From Maricaulis sp048270095 (lineage in GTDB: Bacteria > Pseudomonadota > Alphaproteobacteria > Caulobacterales > Maricaulaceae): a stretch of 64,000 nucleotides of DNA. The stretch lies in contig NZ_JBLWTL010000008.1 in NCBI RefSeq assembly GCF_048270095.1, positions 47,907 through 111,906 of the forward strand, in the 5' to 3' direction. Of this stretch, positions 31,668-40,046 are shown one piece after another; position 1 is the first letter of the stretch, and each line of letters opens with the position of its first letter. The position numbers were made by a program, and so were the translations under genes. The notes below the pieces were generated by a model. It saw only the letters and a list, made by a program, of their open reading frames with translations. It made no database searches and was not told where the DNA came from.

Positions 31668-32596
31668 GCCTCGGCCAAGGCCTGCACAAAGGCAGCAGCC
31701 GAGCGGCCAAGCGCCGGGCAGTCGTATCCGCCCTCCAGCACGGAAACAAGCCGCGAGGACGCAAATTCTGCGGCAAGGCCAGCCAGTTCCGTGGCCGCCC
31801 AGGCAAAATCCGCCTCCAGCAAGGCGAGACCGCTGGCCGGATCGCGTTCATGGGCATCGAATCCGGCGGAGACGAAAATGAAATCCGGCCGGAAGGCGGC
31901 GAGCGCCGGCTTCAGCCCGGCTTCAAAGGCTTCGCGCCAGGCGACCCCGCGTGTCCCCGCCATCAAGGGCAGGTTGACGACATTCCCATTGAGCCCCGTC
32001 TCCCCGGCGGCACCGGTACCGGGATAGAGCGGTGACTGGTGCAGGGATCCGAAGAAGACCCGCTCATCGGTCTCGGCCAGGCATTGCGATCCATTGCCGT
32101 GATGCACGTCGATATCGATGATCGCGACGCGCGACAATTTGTGAATTTCGAGCGCGTGCAGCGCCGCGATCGCAATCGAATTGAGCAGGCAAAACCCCAT
32201 CGCCCGATCCGGCTCGGCATGATGGCCGGGCGGGCGGGCCAGACAGAAAGCGGCATCGGCCTCGCCCGCCATGATACGGTCAACGGCATTGATCGCGCCT
32301 CCGGCCGTGGCCAGGGCCGCGTCCCAGGACTCGCGACAGACCTTGGTATCGAGATCCAGCGCGACCCATTCTGCCGCTCCTGCCGTGAGGCAGGCGGCGC
32401 GGACACGCTCGATATAGTCAGCCGTATGAAAGCGTTCGACCGCCGCAATCCCGGACGGTGTCGCCAAGTGCCAGACCGGTTGTGCCAATCCCGCCAGCGC
32501 CTCACGGACGGCGGTGTAGCGCCCCTCATGTTCGGGGTGGCCGGGCGGGACGCGATGCATCTGGCTGGCCGGATTGTCGATGACCAATGTTCTCAT
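31664..32596 (-). CDS. Histone deacetylase/acetoin-utilisation family amidohydrolase
   Basis: 310 aa. All family landmarks are present: RPPGHHAEPDRAMGFCLLNSIAIAA (catalytic His pair), DIDVHHGNGSQ and FVSAGFDAHERDP (Zn ligands Asp, His, Asp), and VSVLEGGYD. Bacterial members deacetylate small molecules such as acetylpolyamines, or proteins. It is the first gene of the minus-strand group that leads into xseB-ispA-dxs, a linkage often seen in alphaproteobacteria. No strong ribosome binding site precedes the ATG. Confidence 0.93.
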   Translation of the reverse strand: MRTLVIDNPASQMHRVPPGHPEHEGRYTAVREALAGLAQPVWHLATPSGIAAVERFHTADYIERVRAACLTAGAAEWVALDLDTKVCRESWDAALATAGGAINAVDRIMAGEADAAFCLARPPGHHAEPDRAMGFCLLNSIAIAALHALEIHKLSRVAIIDIDVHHGNGSQCLAETDERVFFGSLHQSPLYPGTGAAGETGLNGNVVNLPLMAGTRGVAWREAFEAGLKPALAAFRPDFIFVSAGFDAHERDPASGLALLEADFAWAATELAGLAAEFASSRLVSVLEGGYDCPALGRSAAAFVQALAEA

Positions 32597-32710
32597 GGGG
32601 TCAGTCTGTTCTGATATTCACATTGCACAAGACCCTGGGGCCAAAATCGCCGATGACACAGCTGCGATGCGCGCCGCGTCGAGACGACGCGCATCGGGCC
32701 ATGGCACGCC

Positions 32711-33583
32711 TCAATGCCCCAGCGACACATCCATGATTTTCACACCCGGGGGTGCCGGCACATCCTCAGGCACGAAGAAATCGGGCAGGAGCTCGATCCC
32801 GGGCACATAGCTGTACTGCTCGAAATCGCGCTCGCCCTCGTCATAGAGGAAGCTGTCATCGATCAGGAAATTGCCGGTGAAGCTCGCCGCCGGCTTGTTG
32901 AGGACGCGATAGGCCGTCTCGGCGAGGATTTCCGGCTTGCGACAGGATTTCATCGCCTCGTCATCGGCCAGGATATTGGAGATGGCGGCGGTTGCGACGG
33001 CCGTGCGCGGCCAGATCGCATTGGCGGCGATGCGGCCCTTGAATTCCTCACCCCAGCCCAGAATGCACAGGCTCATCTGGTATTTGGCGCTGGTATAGGC
33101 GACGTGCGGCCCAAACCACATTGGCCGCATGTCCAGCGGCGGCGACAAGGCGATAATGTGTGGATTCTCGGCCTTTTCCAGCCAGGGCAGGCATTTCTGC
33201 GTGACCATGAATGTGCCGCGCCCATTCACCTGGTGCATCAGGTCATAGCGTTTCATCGGCACGTCGCCGGTGCCGCGCGGGAAGATCGCCGAGGCGTTGT
33301 TGATCACCGCATCAATGCCGCCAAAACGGTCCGCCGCGGCGGCCACCGCGGCCTCGACCTGGGCTTCGTCGCGGATATCACATTTCACCGCCAGCGCCTG
33401 GCCACCGGCCGCTTCGACGGCCTTGGCCGCCGAGTGGATCGTGCCTTCGAGCGTGGCCTGTTCGGTGTCCGACTTGGCGGCGATGACGATGTTGGCGCCA
33501 TCGCGGGCACAGCGCTCGGCGATTGCCAGGCCAATACCGCGGCTGGCGCCGGTGATGAATATCGTCTTGTTCTTGAGGCTCAT
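32711..33583 (-). CDS. Short-chain dehydrogenase/reductase, HSDL2-like
   Basis: 290 aa, with GGGAGAG before ATG 33583. The Rossmann motif is TGASRGIGLAIAERCA, the NNAS motif follows GGIDAVIN, and YTSAKYQMSL supplies Tyr and Lys of the active site. The pattern HIIALSPPLDMRPMWFGPHVAYTSAKY and the end RTAVATAAISNILADDEAMKSCRKPEILA are like hydroxysteroid dehydrogenase-like protein 2. It lacks the SCP2 domain of the animal protein. The substrate is unknown; a role in fatty-acid or sterol-like metabolism is a guess. Confidence 0.9.
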   Translation of the reverse strand: MSLKNKTIFITGASRGIGLAIAERCARDGANIVIAAKSDTEQATLEGTIHSAAKAVEAAGGQALAVKCDIRDEAQVEAAVAAAADRFGGIDAVINNASAIFPRGTGDVPMKRYDLMHQVNGRGTFMVTQKCLPWLEKAENPHIIALSPPLDMRPMWFGPHVAYTSAKYQMSLCILGWGEEFKGRIAANAIWPRTAVATAAISNILADDEAMKSCRKPEILAETAYRVLNKPAASFTGNFLIDDSFLYDEGERDFEQYSYVPGIELLPDFFVPEDVPAPPGVKIMDVSLGH

Positions 33584-33628
33584 GGCGCTCTCCCGGTCTG
33601 TTTGCCTGAACGGGAGGTTAGAGCGCTA

Positions 33629-34408
33629 TTACAAGCCGCGCCAGACCCGGCCTGATGGACAATACAGCCCCGGCTCGCTGCGACAGCGCGCGAAGGTGAA
33701 GGGCACGGTCTCGGCGCGGCCAATCACGTGCGAAATCGGCACGAAACCCGGCCCGTCAGCGGCACGGCTATCGGTCGAATTGTCGCGATTGTCGCCCATC
33801 AGGAAAATCCGGCCGGCGGGGATGATGACCGGGCCAAACTCGTCGAGATACTGACGGTCGTCGCGCTCATAGATTTCATGTTGGAAACCCTCCGGGAAGG
33901 TCTCGACATAGTGCTCGACCTCGACGACTTCCGGATAGCCGTGGAATTGCCGGTAGCTACGCTGACCGACCCGTTCACGCTCGACCACATTGCCATTGAT
34001 GTAGAGACGTCCTTCACGCACCGCGATCTCATCGCCAGGCAGACCGATTACGCGCTTGATCAGCGTCAGGTTCTGGCGTGTATCACGCAGCACCACGACA
34101 TCACCACGATCCGGTACGGCCCAGCCAATACGGCCGTCCCAGCTGTCGGGCAAATGATCGCCGAGCCCCAGCGGCAGGGAGTGGCGCGAATAGCCATAAG
34201 CCCATTTCGACACCAGGATCCGGTCGCCCACTTCCAGCGTCGGCTGCATGCTCTCTGACGGGATATAGAAAAAGGCGAAGGCGACCGACGTCATGGCAAA
34301 CCACAGCCCCGCCACGCCGGCGAGGAAGTTCACCGCTTCACCCGCCTCGTCCAGGCCACGGCGCGCCCAACCCGGCAAGTGCCGGGTGATGGCCTCCAGC
34401 CGGCTCAT
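33629..34408 (-). CDS. lepB: Signal peptidase I (second of a tandem pair)
   Basis: 259 aa. ATG 34408 follows the stop of the upstream lepB by a single base. An N-terminal membrane helix is followed by the catalytic Ser53 in FYIPSESMQPTL and the general base Lys118 in TLIKRVIGLPGDEI, and by the GDNRDNSTDSR box. It removes signal peptides of exported proteins at the inner membrane. The adjacent upstream gene is a close paralogue with the same motifs. Both copies keep the catalytic dyad, so both should be active. Confidence 0.95.
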   Translation of the reverse strand: MSRLEAITRHLPGWARRGLDEAGEAVNFLAGVAGLWFAMTSVAFAFFYIPSESMQPTLEVGDRILVSKWAYGYSRHSLPLGLGDHLPDSWDGRIGWAVPDRGDVVVLRDTRQNLTLIKRVIGLPGDEIAVREGRLYINGNVVERERVGQRSYRQFHGYPEVVEVEHYVETFPEGFQHEIYERDDRQYLDEFGPVIIPAGRIFLMGDNRDNSTDSRAADGPGFVPISHVIGRAETVPFTFARCRSEPGLYCPSGRVWRGL

Positions 34409-34409
34409 C

Positions 34410-35174
34410 CTACAGCCCCTGCCAGACACGGCCGCTCGGGCAATGCAGCCCCTCTTCGCGGCGGCAGCGGGCAAAGGTGAACAAGACCGTCTCAGCGCGG
34501 CCGACCACATTCTCCAGCGGCACCAGACCCGGGCCCGGCGAGGCGCGGCTGTCGCGCGAGGCATCGCGGTTATCGCCCATCACGAACACGGTTCCGGGCA
34601 AGACCGTCACCGGCCCGTAATTGTCGAGCGGGTGGTTATCATCCTGCTCATAGATCGGGTGGCTGCGATCAAGCGGCAGGGTTTCGGTATAATGGGTGAC
34701 CGTCTGGACGCGCTGGGTCGGATGTTCGCGGAAACTGCGGATATCCTCGAGCACGCGTTGCGGGGCTTCGCCATTGATATAGAGCCGCCCGTCACGCACT
34801 TCGATCACGTCGCCGCCAATGCCGATGACGCGCTTGATCAGATTGCGCGGCGGCGATTGGCGCTCGTCGCGAAAGACGACGACATCGCCGCGGCGCGGTT
34901 CCGACCAGGCCAGACGCGCATTCCAGGTGTCCGGCAACATATAGCCGACACCCAGCGGCAGGGAGTGGCGCGAATAGCCATAGGCCCATTTCGAGACCAG
35001 AACCCGGTCGCCAACTTCCAGCGAGGGCTGCATGCTTTCCGACGGAATGTGGAAGGCAGCAAAGCCGAAAGTCACCAGGCCAAGCCAGACAGCGGCCACC
35101 CCCACCAGGAAGCGGCCGGTCTCGACGACTTCATCGGCGGCACGGCCCGCCAGGCGTTTTACAAGAGGGCTCAT
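34410..35174 (-). CDS. lepB: Signal peptidase I (first of a tandem pair)
   Basis: 254 aa. Ser47 (FHIPSESMQPSLEVGDR) and Lys114 (NLIKRVIGIGGD) form the catalytic dyad, with GDNRDASRDSR as the further conserved box. It begins within the stop of the ybjQ-like gene (four-base overlap at 35171-35174) and ends one base before the second lepB, so all three are translationally linked. The pair share long identical stretches such as VSKWAYGYSRHSLPLG but differ in the insert between the catalytic core and the GDNRD box. Confidence 0.95.
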   Translation of the reverse strand: MSPLVKRLAGRAADEVVETGRFLVGVAAVWLGLVTFGFAAFHIPSESMQPSLEVGDRVLVSKWAYGYSRHSLPLGVGYMLPDTWNARLAWSEPRRGDVVVFRDERQSPPRNLIKRVIGIGGDVIEVRDGRLYINGEAPQRVLEDIRSFREHPTQRVQTVTHYTETLPLDRSHPIYEQDDNHPLDNYGPVTVLPGTVFVMGDNRDASRDSRASPGPGLVPLENVVGRAETVLFTFARCRREEGLHCPSGRVWQGL

Positions 35175-35491
35175 TTCAGTTTCACCGCAGTTCCGTAGGC
35201 GAGGATTTCAGCCGTTCCTTCCATCACCGTCGAGGTGGCAAGGCGGAAGGTGATAATTGCATCGGCGCCGAGTTCTTCGCCATGGCGAACCATCCGGTCG
35301 AGGGCCTGCTCACGGGTCTCGGAGAGAAGCTTGGTGTATTCCGGCACTTCGCCGCCAACCAGATTGCGCAAACCGGCGACAAAATCGCGTCCGAAGAAGC
35401 GCGCCCGCACGACATTGCCGCGCGCCACACCGACCACGCAGTCAATCTCGCGGCCGGGAACTGTGTCGGACATGGTTACGATCAAGCTCAT
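35171..35491 (-). CDS. YbjQ/UPF0145 family protein
   Basis: 106 aa, with AGGGG before the ATG. The pattern ARGNVVRARFFGRDFVAGLRNLVGGEVPEYTKLL...ARDRM-like...GADAIITFRLATSTVMEGTAEILAYGTAV is that of the YbjQ family of small soluble proteins of unknown function, sometimes called heavy-metal-binding; usual length 105-110. It is translationally coupled to the first lepB. Confidence 0.92.
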   Translation of the reverse strand: MSLIVTMSDTVPGREIDCVVGVARGNVVRARFFGRDFVAGLRNLVGGEVPEYTKLLSETREQALDRMVRHGEELGADAIITFRLATSTVMEGTAEILAYGTAVKLK

Positions 35492-35517
35492 TTCATTTCC
35501 CCTCTATGTGCCGGTCA

Positions 35518-35745
35518 TCAGGACTGCCGGTCATCATCACCGTCATCGCAAGTGTGCAGATACATCAGTGCGATGCCCGCAGCCGGCATTGCGACCACAC
35601 CGACCCAGACAAGATTGTAAGGATAGGCGAAGCGCCAGCCAACCGACAGGTCGAGCACCAGCAGGATGAGATAAATCACCATGCCGCCAGCCAGCAAGGC
35701 CAGTCGGCCATAATCGCGCAGCCAGATAAGTGCAGTCTGAAGCAT
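35518..35745 (-). CDS. Small membrane protein, hypothetical
   Basis: 75 aa from ATG 35745; starts at 35757 or further upstream are possible, but the sequence before residue 1 does not look protein-like. Two hydrophobic segments (LALLAGGMVIYLILLVLDL and LVWVGVVAMPAAGIALMYL) and an acidic C-terminal tail (DDGDDD). It lies 26 bases upstream of the ybjQ-like gene on the same strand. I do not recognise it. Confidence 0.65.
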   Translation of the reverse strand: MLQTALIWLRDYGRLALLAGGMVIYLILLVLDLSVGWRFAYPYNLVWVGVVAMPAAGIALMYLHTCDDGDDDRQS

Positions 35746-35967
35746 ACCGTCCTGCATCCTGTAGTCGATCCTGTCTGCCGCATACGCCGAATTCAGGGCA
35801 CAACCAAGGCCGCGAAGCCTCGCAGCGATGATTTGCCCGGTCGCGTGATATCCTGGCCGCACCCTGTTTCAATCCCCGCCACAGCGCCACAGGGACCGCC
35901 GCGCGCGCATTCCCCCTTGGCCTGCAAGCGCTAAACTGGGAGATTGTGCGCTGAAGGAGCTTGCCCC

Positions 35968-36351
35968 ATGACCCAGACAATATTCGAACCCGAATCCGAC
36001 CGCACCGCTGACCGTGACGAGCGCCTGATGGCCGGTTTGGGCTATATCCTGATCCTGCTCGGCAATATTGTCGGCGTCACGACACTGATCGCCGTCATCA
36101 TTGCCTATGCACGCAAAGACACATCCCCGGGCTGGCTCCACTCTCACTATGTCTTCCAGATCCGCACCTTCTGGGTCGCGATCTTCGGCATTATCGCCAG
36201 CACCGGCCTGATCATGACCCTGATCCTGTCGCCCTTCGGCTTTCTCGGCTTCGGCATCGTCTGGCTCTGGGTGCTGATCCGCTCAATCATCGGCCTGATC
36301 CGGCTTGTTGATGGCCGCGGCAATGCGGATCCGGAAGGATATTGGGTTTAG
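35968..36351 (+). CDS. Small membrane protein of the DUF4870/COG3671-like type
   Basis: 127 aa. ATG 35968 is chosen for the AAGGAG nine bases upstream. The segment LMAGLGYILILLGNIVGVTTLIAVIIAYARKD followed by SHYVFQIRTFWVAIFG, and the end IVWLWVLIRSIIGLIRLVDG, are typical of this family of three-helix membrane proteins of unknown function. It is monocistronic and convergent with the acyl-CoA dehydrogenase. Confidence 0.87.
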   Translation: MTQTIFEPESDRTADRDERLMAGLGYILILLGNIVGVTTLIAVIIAYARKDTSPGWLHSHYVFQIRTFWVAIFGIIASTGLIMTLILSPFGFLGFGIVWLWVLIRSIIGLIRLVDGRGNADPEGYWV

Positions 36352-36372
36352 GGAGCGCGCAGGACGCCGCCC

Positions 36373-38133
36373 CTACTCCACCCCGAACCCCACATCCTGG
36401 ATCATCTCCACGCCCATCGTGATGTCGTCGACCCGCGCATGCGCCAGGGTGAGGACGGCTTCGCAATAAAAGCCGGCGAGGGCGATGCGCTGGGCGGCGA
36501 AGACCGGGTCGCCGAGCTTGTCTTTCTGGCGGCGGCGGGCGGCGACGGCGCCGATGCAGAGCATCCAGCCGCCAATGACTTCACCGGCCAGGGTGAGGAA
36601 AGGCGTGGCCCCGGCGAGGACATCGGCCGGGTCGGCTTCGGACATCCAGGTAGCCGCTTCGCGCAGCGAGTCGAGGCCTTCTTCGAGGCGTTCACCCAGC
36701 AGGGGCAGGTCGGGATGGCTTGAGGTCGAGCAGGCTTCAATCGTCAATTCGATATCGGCATAGAGCTCGGTGAAGGCCGCGCCGCCCTGCATGTTGAGTT
36801 TGCGGCCGGCCAGGTCCATCGCCTGGATCGCATTGGTGCCTTCATAGATCGGGGTGATGCGGGCATCGCGCAAATGCTGGGCCGCGCCGGTCTCCTCGAT
36901 ATAGCCCATGCCGCCATGGATCTGGATCCCCAGCGAGGCAATCTCGACGCCGATATCGGTCGACCAGGCCTTGGCGATCGGGGTCAGCAATTCCTCGCGG
37001 CGCTTGGCGCTCGCGCGTTCATCCGCGTCCTCGGCATATTCCGACAGGTCGGCAGCGACGGCGCAGGCCATGCAGATGGCGCGCGAGGCGGCGATCTTGG
37101 ATTTCATCATCGCCAGGGAACGCTGGATATCCGGGTGCTGGATAATCGGGTGAGGCCCCGGCCCCTTGCCGTCGATCGCCTTGCCCTGCTTGCGATCCCT
37201 CGCGAAGGCCAAAGCCTGCTGATAGGCGCGCTCGGCAATGCCGACACCCTGGACGCCGACATTGAGACGGGCCGAATTCATCATCGTGAACATGGCCTTC
37301 ATGCCGGCATTCTCAGCCCCGATCAGCCAGCCCCTAGCGCCGGCATATTCCATCGTGCAGGTCGGTGAGCCATGAATGCCCAGCTTGTGCTCCAGCCCGA
37401 TCGCGGTGACGCCATTGCGGCTGCCATCATCGAGAATCTTCGGCACGATGAAGAGCGACAGGCCCTTGGTCCCGGCCGGCGAGTCCGGCGTGCGCGCCAG
37501 GACGAGGTGGAGGATGTTGTCGGCGCAATCATGCTCGCCCCAGGTGATGAAGATCTTCTGGCCCGACACGGCCCAGCTGCCATCGCCATTGGGTTCGGCC
37601 TTGGTGCGCAGGGCGCCGACATCGGAGCCGGCCTGCGGCTCGGTCAGATTCATCGTCGCTGACCATTCGCCATTCAGCAGCTTGGGCAGATAGGTGTCGC
37701 GCTGTTCGTCGGTGCCGTGCACCAACAGAACCTCGATCGCGCCATAGGTGAGCATCGGGCCCAGGCCGAACGCCATATTGGCCGATTGCACCATTTCCAG
37801 CGTCGCAACTCCGAGCGCGCGCGGCAGGCCCATACCCCCGACCTTGGCCGGGAATTGCAGGCCCTGCCATCCGCCCTCGACGAATTTGGCATAAGCCTCC
37901 TTGAAACCCGCCGGCGTGGTGACGACGCCCTTGTCGAGCTTGCAGTGTTCGGCATCGCCAACCTTGTTGAGCGGCGCGAGCACGTCATTGGCCAGCTTGG
38001 CTGCTTCTTCCAGGATGGCGAGGGTGATGTCGTCGGTGAAGTCCGGGAAAGCGCCGGTCGCCTTCAACACATCAACGGCGGCAACTTCGATCAAGGTAAA
38101 ACGAAGCTCGTCCACGGGTGCGCGATAGGTCAT
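36373..38133 (-). CDS. Acyl-CoA dehydrogenase, DmdC-like
   Basis: 586 aa, with AGGAGAG before ATG 38133. Compared with 380-aa acyl-CoA dehydrogenases it has an N-terminal extension (YRAPVDELRFTL) and a C-terminal helical domain, the architecture of DmdC/FadE-type enzymes that act on 3-methylmercaptopropionyl-CoA or related short-chain acyl-CoAs. MNLTEPQAGSDVGALRTKA and FITWGEHD bind FAD and substrate; HGGMGYIEETGAAQHLRDARITPIYEGTN contains the catalytic-Glu region. The true substrate cannot be told from sequence. No other dmd genes are seen nearby. Confidence 0.93.
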   Translation of the reverse strand: MTYRAPVDELRFTLIEVAAVDVLKATGAFPDFTDDITLAILEEAAKLANDVLAPLNKVGDAEHCKLDKGVVTTPAGFKEAYAKFVEGGWQGLQFPAKVGGMGLPRALGVATLEMVQSANMAFGLGPMLTYGAIEVLLVHGTDEQRDTYLPKLLNGEWSATMNLTEPQAGSDVGALRTKAEPNGDGSWAVSGQKIFITWGEHDCADNILHLVLARTPDSPAGTKGLSLFIVPKILDDGSRNGVTAIGLEHKLGIHGSPTCTMEYAGARGWLIGAENAGMKAMFTMMNSARLNVGVQGVGIAERAYQQALAFARDRKQGKAIDGKGPGPHPIIQHPDIQRSLAMMKSKIAASRAICMACAVAADLSEYAEDADERASAKRREELLTPIAKAWSTDIGVEIASLGIQIHGGMGYIEETGAAQHLRDARITPIYEGTNAIQAMDLAGRKLNMQGGAAFTELYADIELTIEACSTSSHPDLPLLGERLEEGLDSLREAATWMSEADPADVLAGATPFLTLAGEVIGGWMLCIGAVAARRRQKDKLGDPVFAAQRIALAGFYCEAVLTLAHARVDDITMGVEMIQDVGFGVE

Positions 38134-38264
38134 GCCATCTCTCCTGAAATCCGGGCCGCAGGATAGCGTGCGCGGCCAAACATGCGAGCGCGGAAACAGT
38201 GTTTTTTCGTCGCAGCGTGAAGATGTGGCTTTCCGGTCGCGCAGCAGGGTTTAGGGTGAGGCTC

Positions 38265-38876
38265 ATGTTTGCCCGTGCGCCCCTCGCTATGGTCCTGTTT
38301 GCGCTGCTGCTCGCGGGGTGTACGACGCCGACCACGGATCCCCGCCGCCTGCCCGCGGGTAGCTGGGCGCTCGACACCGGCCATGCCAGCGTGATCTGGC
38401 GCGTACGCCATTTCGGACTGTCCTGGTATACGGGCCGTTTCGACGGACTGGAGGCCAGTCTCGATTTCGATCCGGCCGATCCCCGGGCCGCGCAGCTGAC
38501 CGCGATCATCGACGCCAACTCCATCTCCACTGGCGATGCCGGGTTCGACCGCGACCTCGCCAGTGGCTGGCTGCACGCGGATCAACACCCGCAAATCATC
38601 TTCACCAGCGAGCGGATCGAGCTGATCGATGCCACGCACGGCCGTGCTTTCGGCCAGCTTGTGCTGAATGGCCGCACAATAGATGCGGTTATGGAGATTG
38701 AGTTTTACGGCGGGAACTACAACATGCTGGCAGGACGCGACACGGTCGGATTCGGCGCCGACATGGTGATCGACCGCACAGATTTCGCCGTTGGCAGCCT
38801 GCCAGCCTCTATCGTTGGCACCGAGATACGCATTCATATTGAAGCCGAATTTCTGCGGCAGGGAGCCCCGTCATGA
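38265..38876 (+). CDS. YceI family lipoprotein
   Basis: 203 aa. ATG 38265 is chosen because GGTGAGG lies five bases before it and it gives a lipoprotein signal with LLLAGC (Cys19). The mature part matches the YceI lipocalin-like fold: WALDTGHASVIWRVRHFGLSWYTGRFDGLEASLDFDP, LASGWLHADQHPQIIFTS, GFGADMVIDRTDFAVG. YceI proteins bind isoprenoid lipids such as polyprenyl quinones. The stop overlaps the next gene, a cytochrome b561, by four bases. Confidence 0.92.
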   Translation: MFARAPLAMVLFALLLAGCTTPTTDPRRLPAGSWALDTGHASVIWRVRHFGLSWYTGRFDGLEASLDFDPADPRAAQLTAIIDANSISTGDAGFDRDLASGWLHADQHPQIIFTSERIELIDATHGRAFGQLVLNGRTIDAVMEIEFYGGNYNMLAGRDTVGFGADMVIDRTDFAVGSLPASIVGTEIRIHIEAEFLRQGAPS

Positions 38877-39454
38877 CCCAATCCACTCGCTACACCACTG
38901 TCGCCATCGTCCTGCATTGGGTGATCGGCATCTTGCTGATCGGCATGGTCTTCTATGGCTGGTACATGGAAGATCTGGGCCACGCCCTGCGCGATGGCAG
39001 CGGAAGCGTCAGTGCCGGCGAGGTCCAGTTCGCCTATAATGCCCACAAGACGGTCGGCATGCTGGTCCTCCTGCTCAGCTTTGGCCGCCTCGCCTGGCGC
39101 CTGATGCACAAGACACCCGGCATGCCCGCCGGCATGAAGTCATGGGAGCAGACCGTGGCCAAGGCCACGCATTGGGCCTTCTACGGTCTGATGATCGGCC
39201 TGCCCCTGGTCGGCTGGGTCGCCGCCTCGACCACCGAACTGCCAACCATGTTGTTCAACAATCCCGATCTTATCCTGCCGCGCCTGCCGGTGTCGCAGGA
39301 GCGTGGCTTCCACGACCTGGTCGGCAATATCCATGGCAAGGGCGCCTGGGTGTTGCTGATCCTGACCGGCCTTCATTTCGCCGCAGCGATCAAGCATCAA
39401 TTCTTCGACAAGGACGGGCTGATGGCCCGCATGCTGCCATTCCTCAAAGGCTGA
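38873..39454 (+). CDS. Cytochrome b561 family protein
   Basis: 193 aa with four membrane helices. Candidate haem ligands lie in AIVLHWVIGILLIGM, AYNAHKTVGMLVLLLSFGRL, ATHWAFYGLMIGLPLVGW and LTGLHFAAAIKHQFF. These match the prokaryotic b561 (CybB/YodB-like) family of di-haem quinol-linked membrane proteins. It is flanked on both sides by YceI genes, with a four-base overlap upstream and five bases to the next start, indicating one operon and a shared task, probably with quinones. Confidence 0.93.
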   Translation: MTQSTRYTTVAIVLHWVIGILLIGMVFYGWYMEDLGHALRDGSGSVSAGEVQFAYNAHKTVGMLVLLLSFGRLAWRLMHKTPGMPAGMKSWEQTVAKATHWAFYGLMIGLPLVGWVAASTTELPTMLFNNPDLILPRLPVSQERGFHDLVGNIHGKGAWVLLILTGLHFAAAIKHQFFDKDGLMARMLPFLKG

Positions 39455-39459
39455 ATATC

Positions 39460-40008
39460 ATGACATTTCGTATCCTCACTGCCTGCCTCGCCCTCTGCCT
39501 GTCGCCAAGCCTGGCGGCGGCCCAGGACTGGAGTATTGACCACGACGCGAGCTCGGTCGGGTTCGAGACCACGGCCTTTGGCGGCCCGGTCGCCGGGGAA
39601 TTCTCCGACTGGTCGGCGCAGATCACGCTCGATCCGGCGGCGCTGGAATCCGCGCAGATCAGCGCCCGGGTGCAAACGGCGACCGGCGCGACCGGCAGCA
39701 ATGGTGTCGACGACCCGATGCTCGGCAGTGACGGTTTGGCACCGGCGACACATCCGCTGGCCCTGTTCGAGTCCAGCGATATCCGCGCCACCCAAACCGG
39801 CTATGACGCGCATGGCACCCTGACCATTCGCGATACGGCCCAGCCGGTCATCCTGCCCTTTACGCTGGAGATCGAGAATGGCCGTGCCATTGCCAATGCA
39901 CGCCTCACCATCGCCCGCACCGATTACGGTGTCGGCGCATCGGGCTGGGGCACGACGGCGGCGAATGTGACCCTGGTCCTGCATATTGAGGCCAATGCGG
40001 CTGAATAG
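39460..40008 (+). CDS. YceI family periplasmic protein
   Basis: 182 aa. The signal peptide ends at AAA|Q (about residue 21). The YceI core begins WSIDHDASSVGFETTAFGGPVAGEFSDWSAQITLDP and ends in LTIARTDYGVGASGWGTTAANVTLVLHIEA. Unlike the copy before the b561 gene it is soluble and periplasmic, not a lipoprotein, so the operon encodes one anchored and one free lipid-binding protein. Confidence 0.92.
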   Translation: MTFRILTACLALCLSPSLAAAQDWSIDHDASSVGFETTAFGGPVAGEFSDWSAQITLDPAALESAQISARVQTATGATGSNGVDDPMLGSDGLAPATHPLALFESSDIRATQTGYDAHGTLTIRDTAQPVILPFTLEIENGRAIANARLTIARTDYGVGASGWGTTAANVTLVLHIEANAAE

Positions 40009-40046
40009 GCTTGCCGGGCCGCCCTCGCGGGCGCTAGCACACAGAC

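Noticed and set aside
32655..32700. Hairpin GATGCGCG...CGCGCATC after the SDR gene as a terminator
   Set aside because: The stem is only 8 bp with a large loop, and no T tract follows on either strand.
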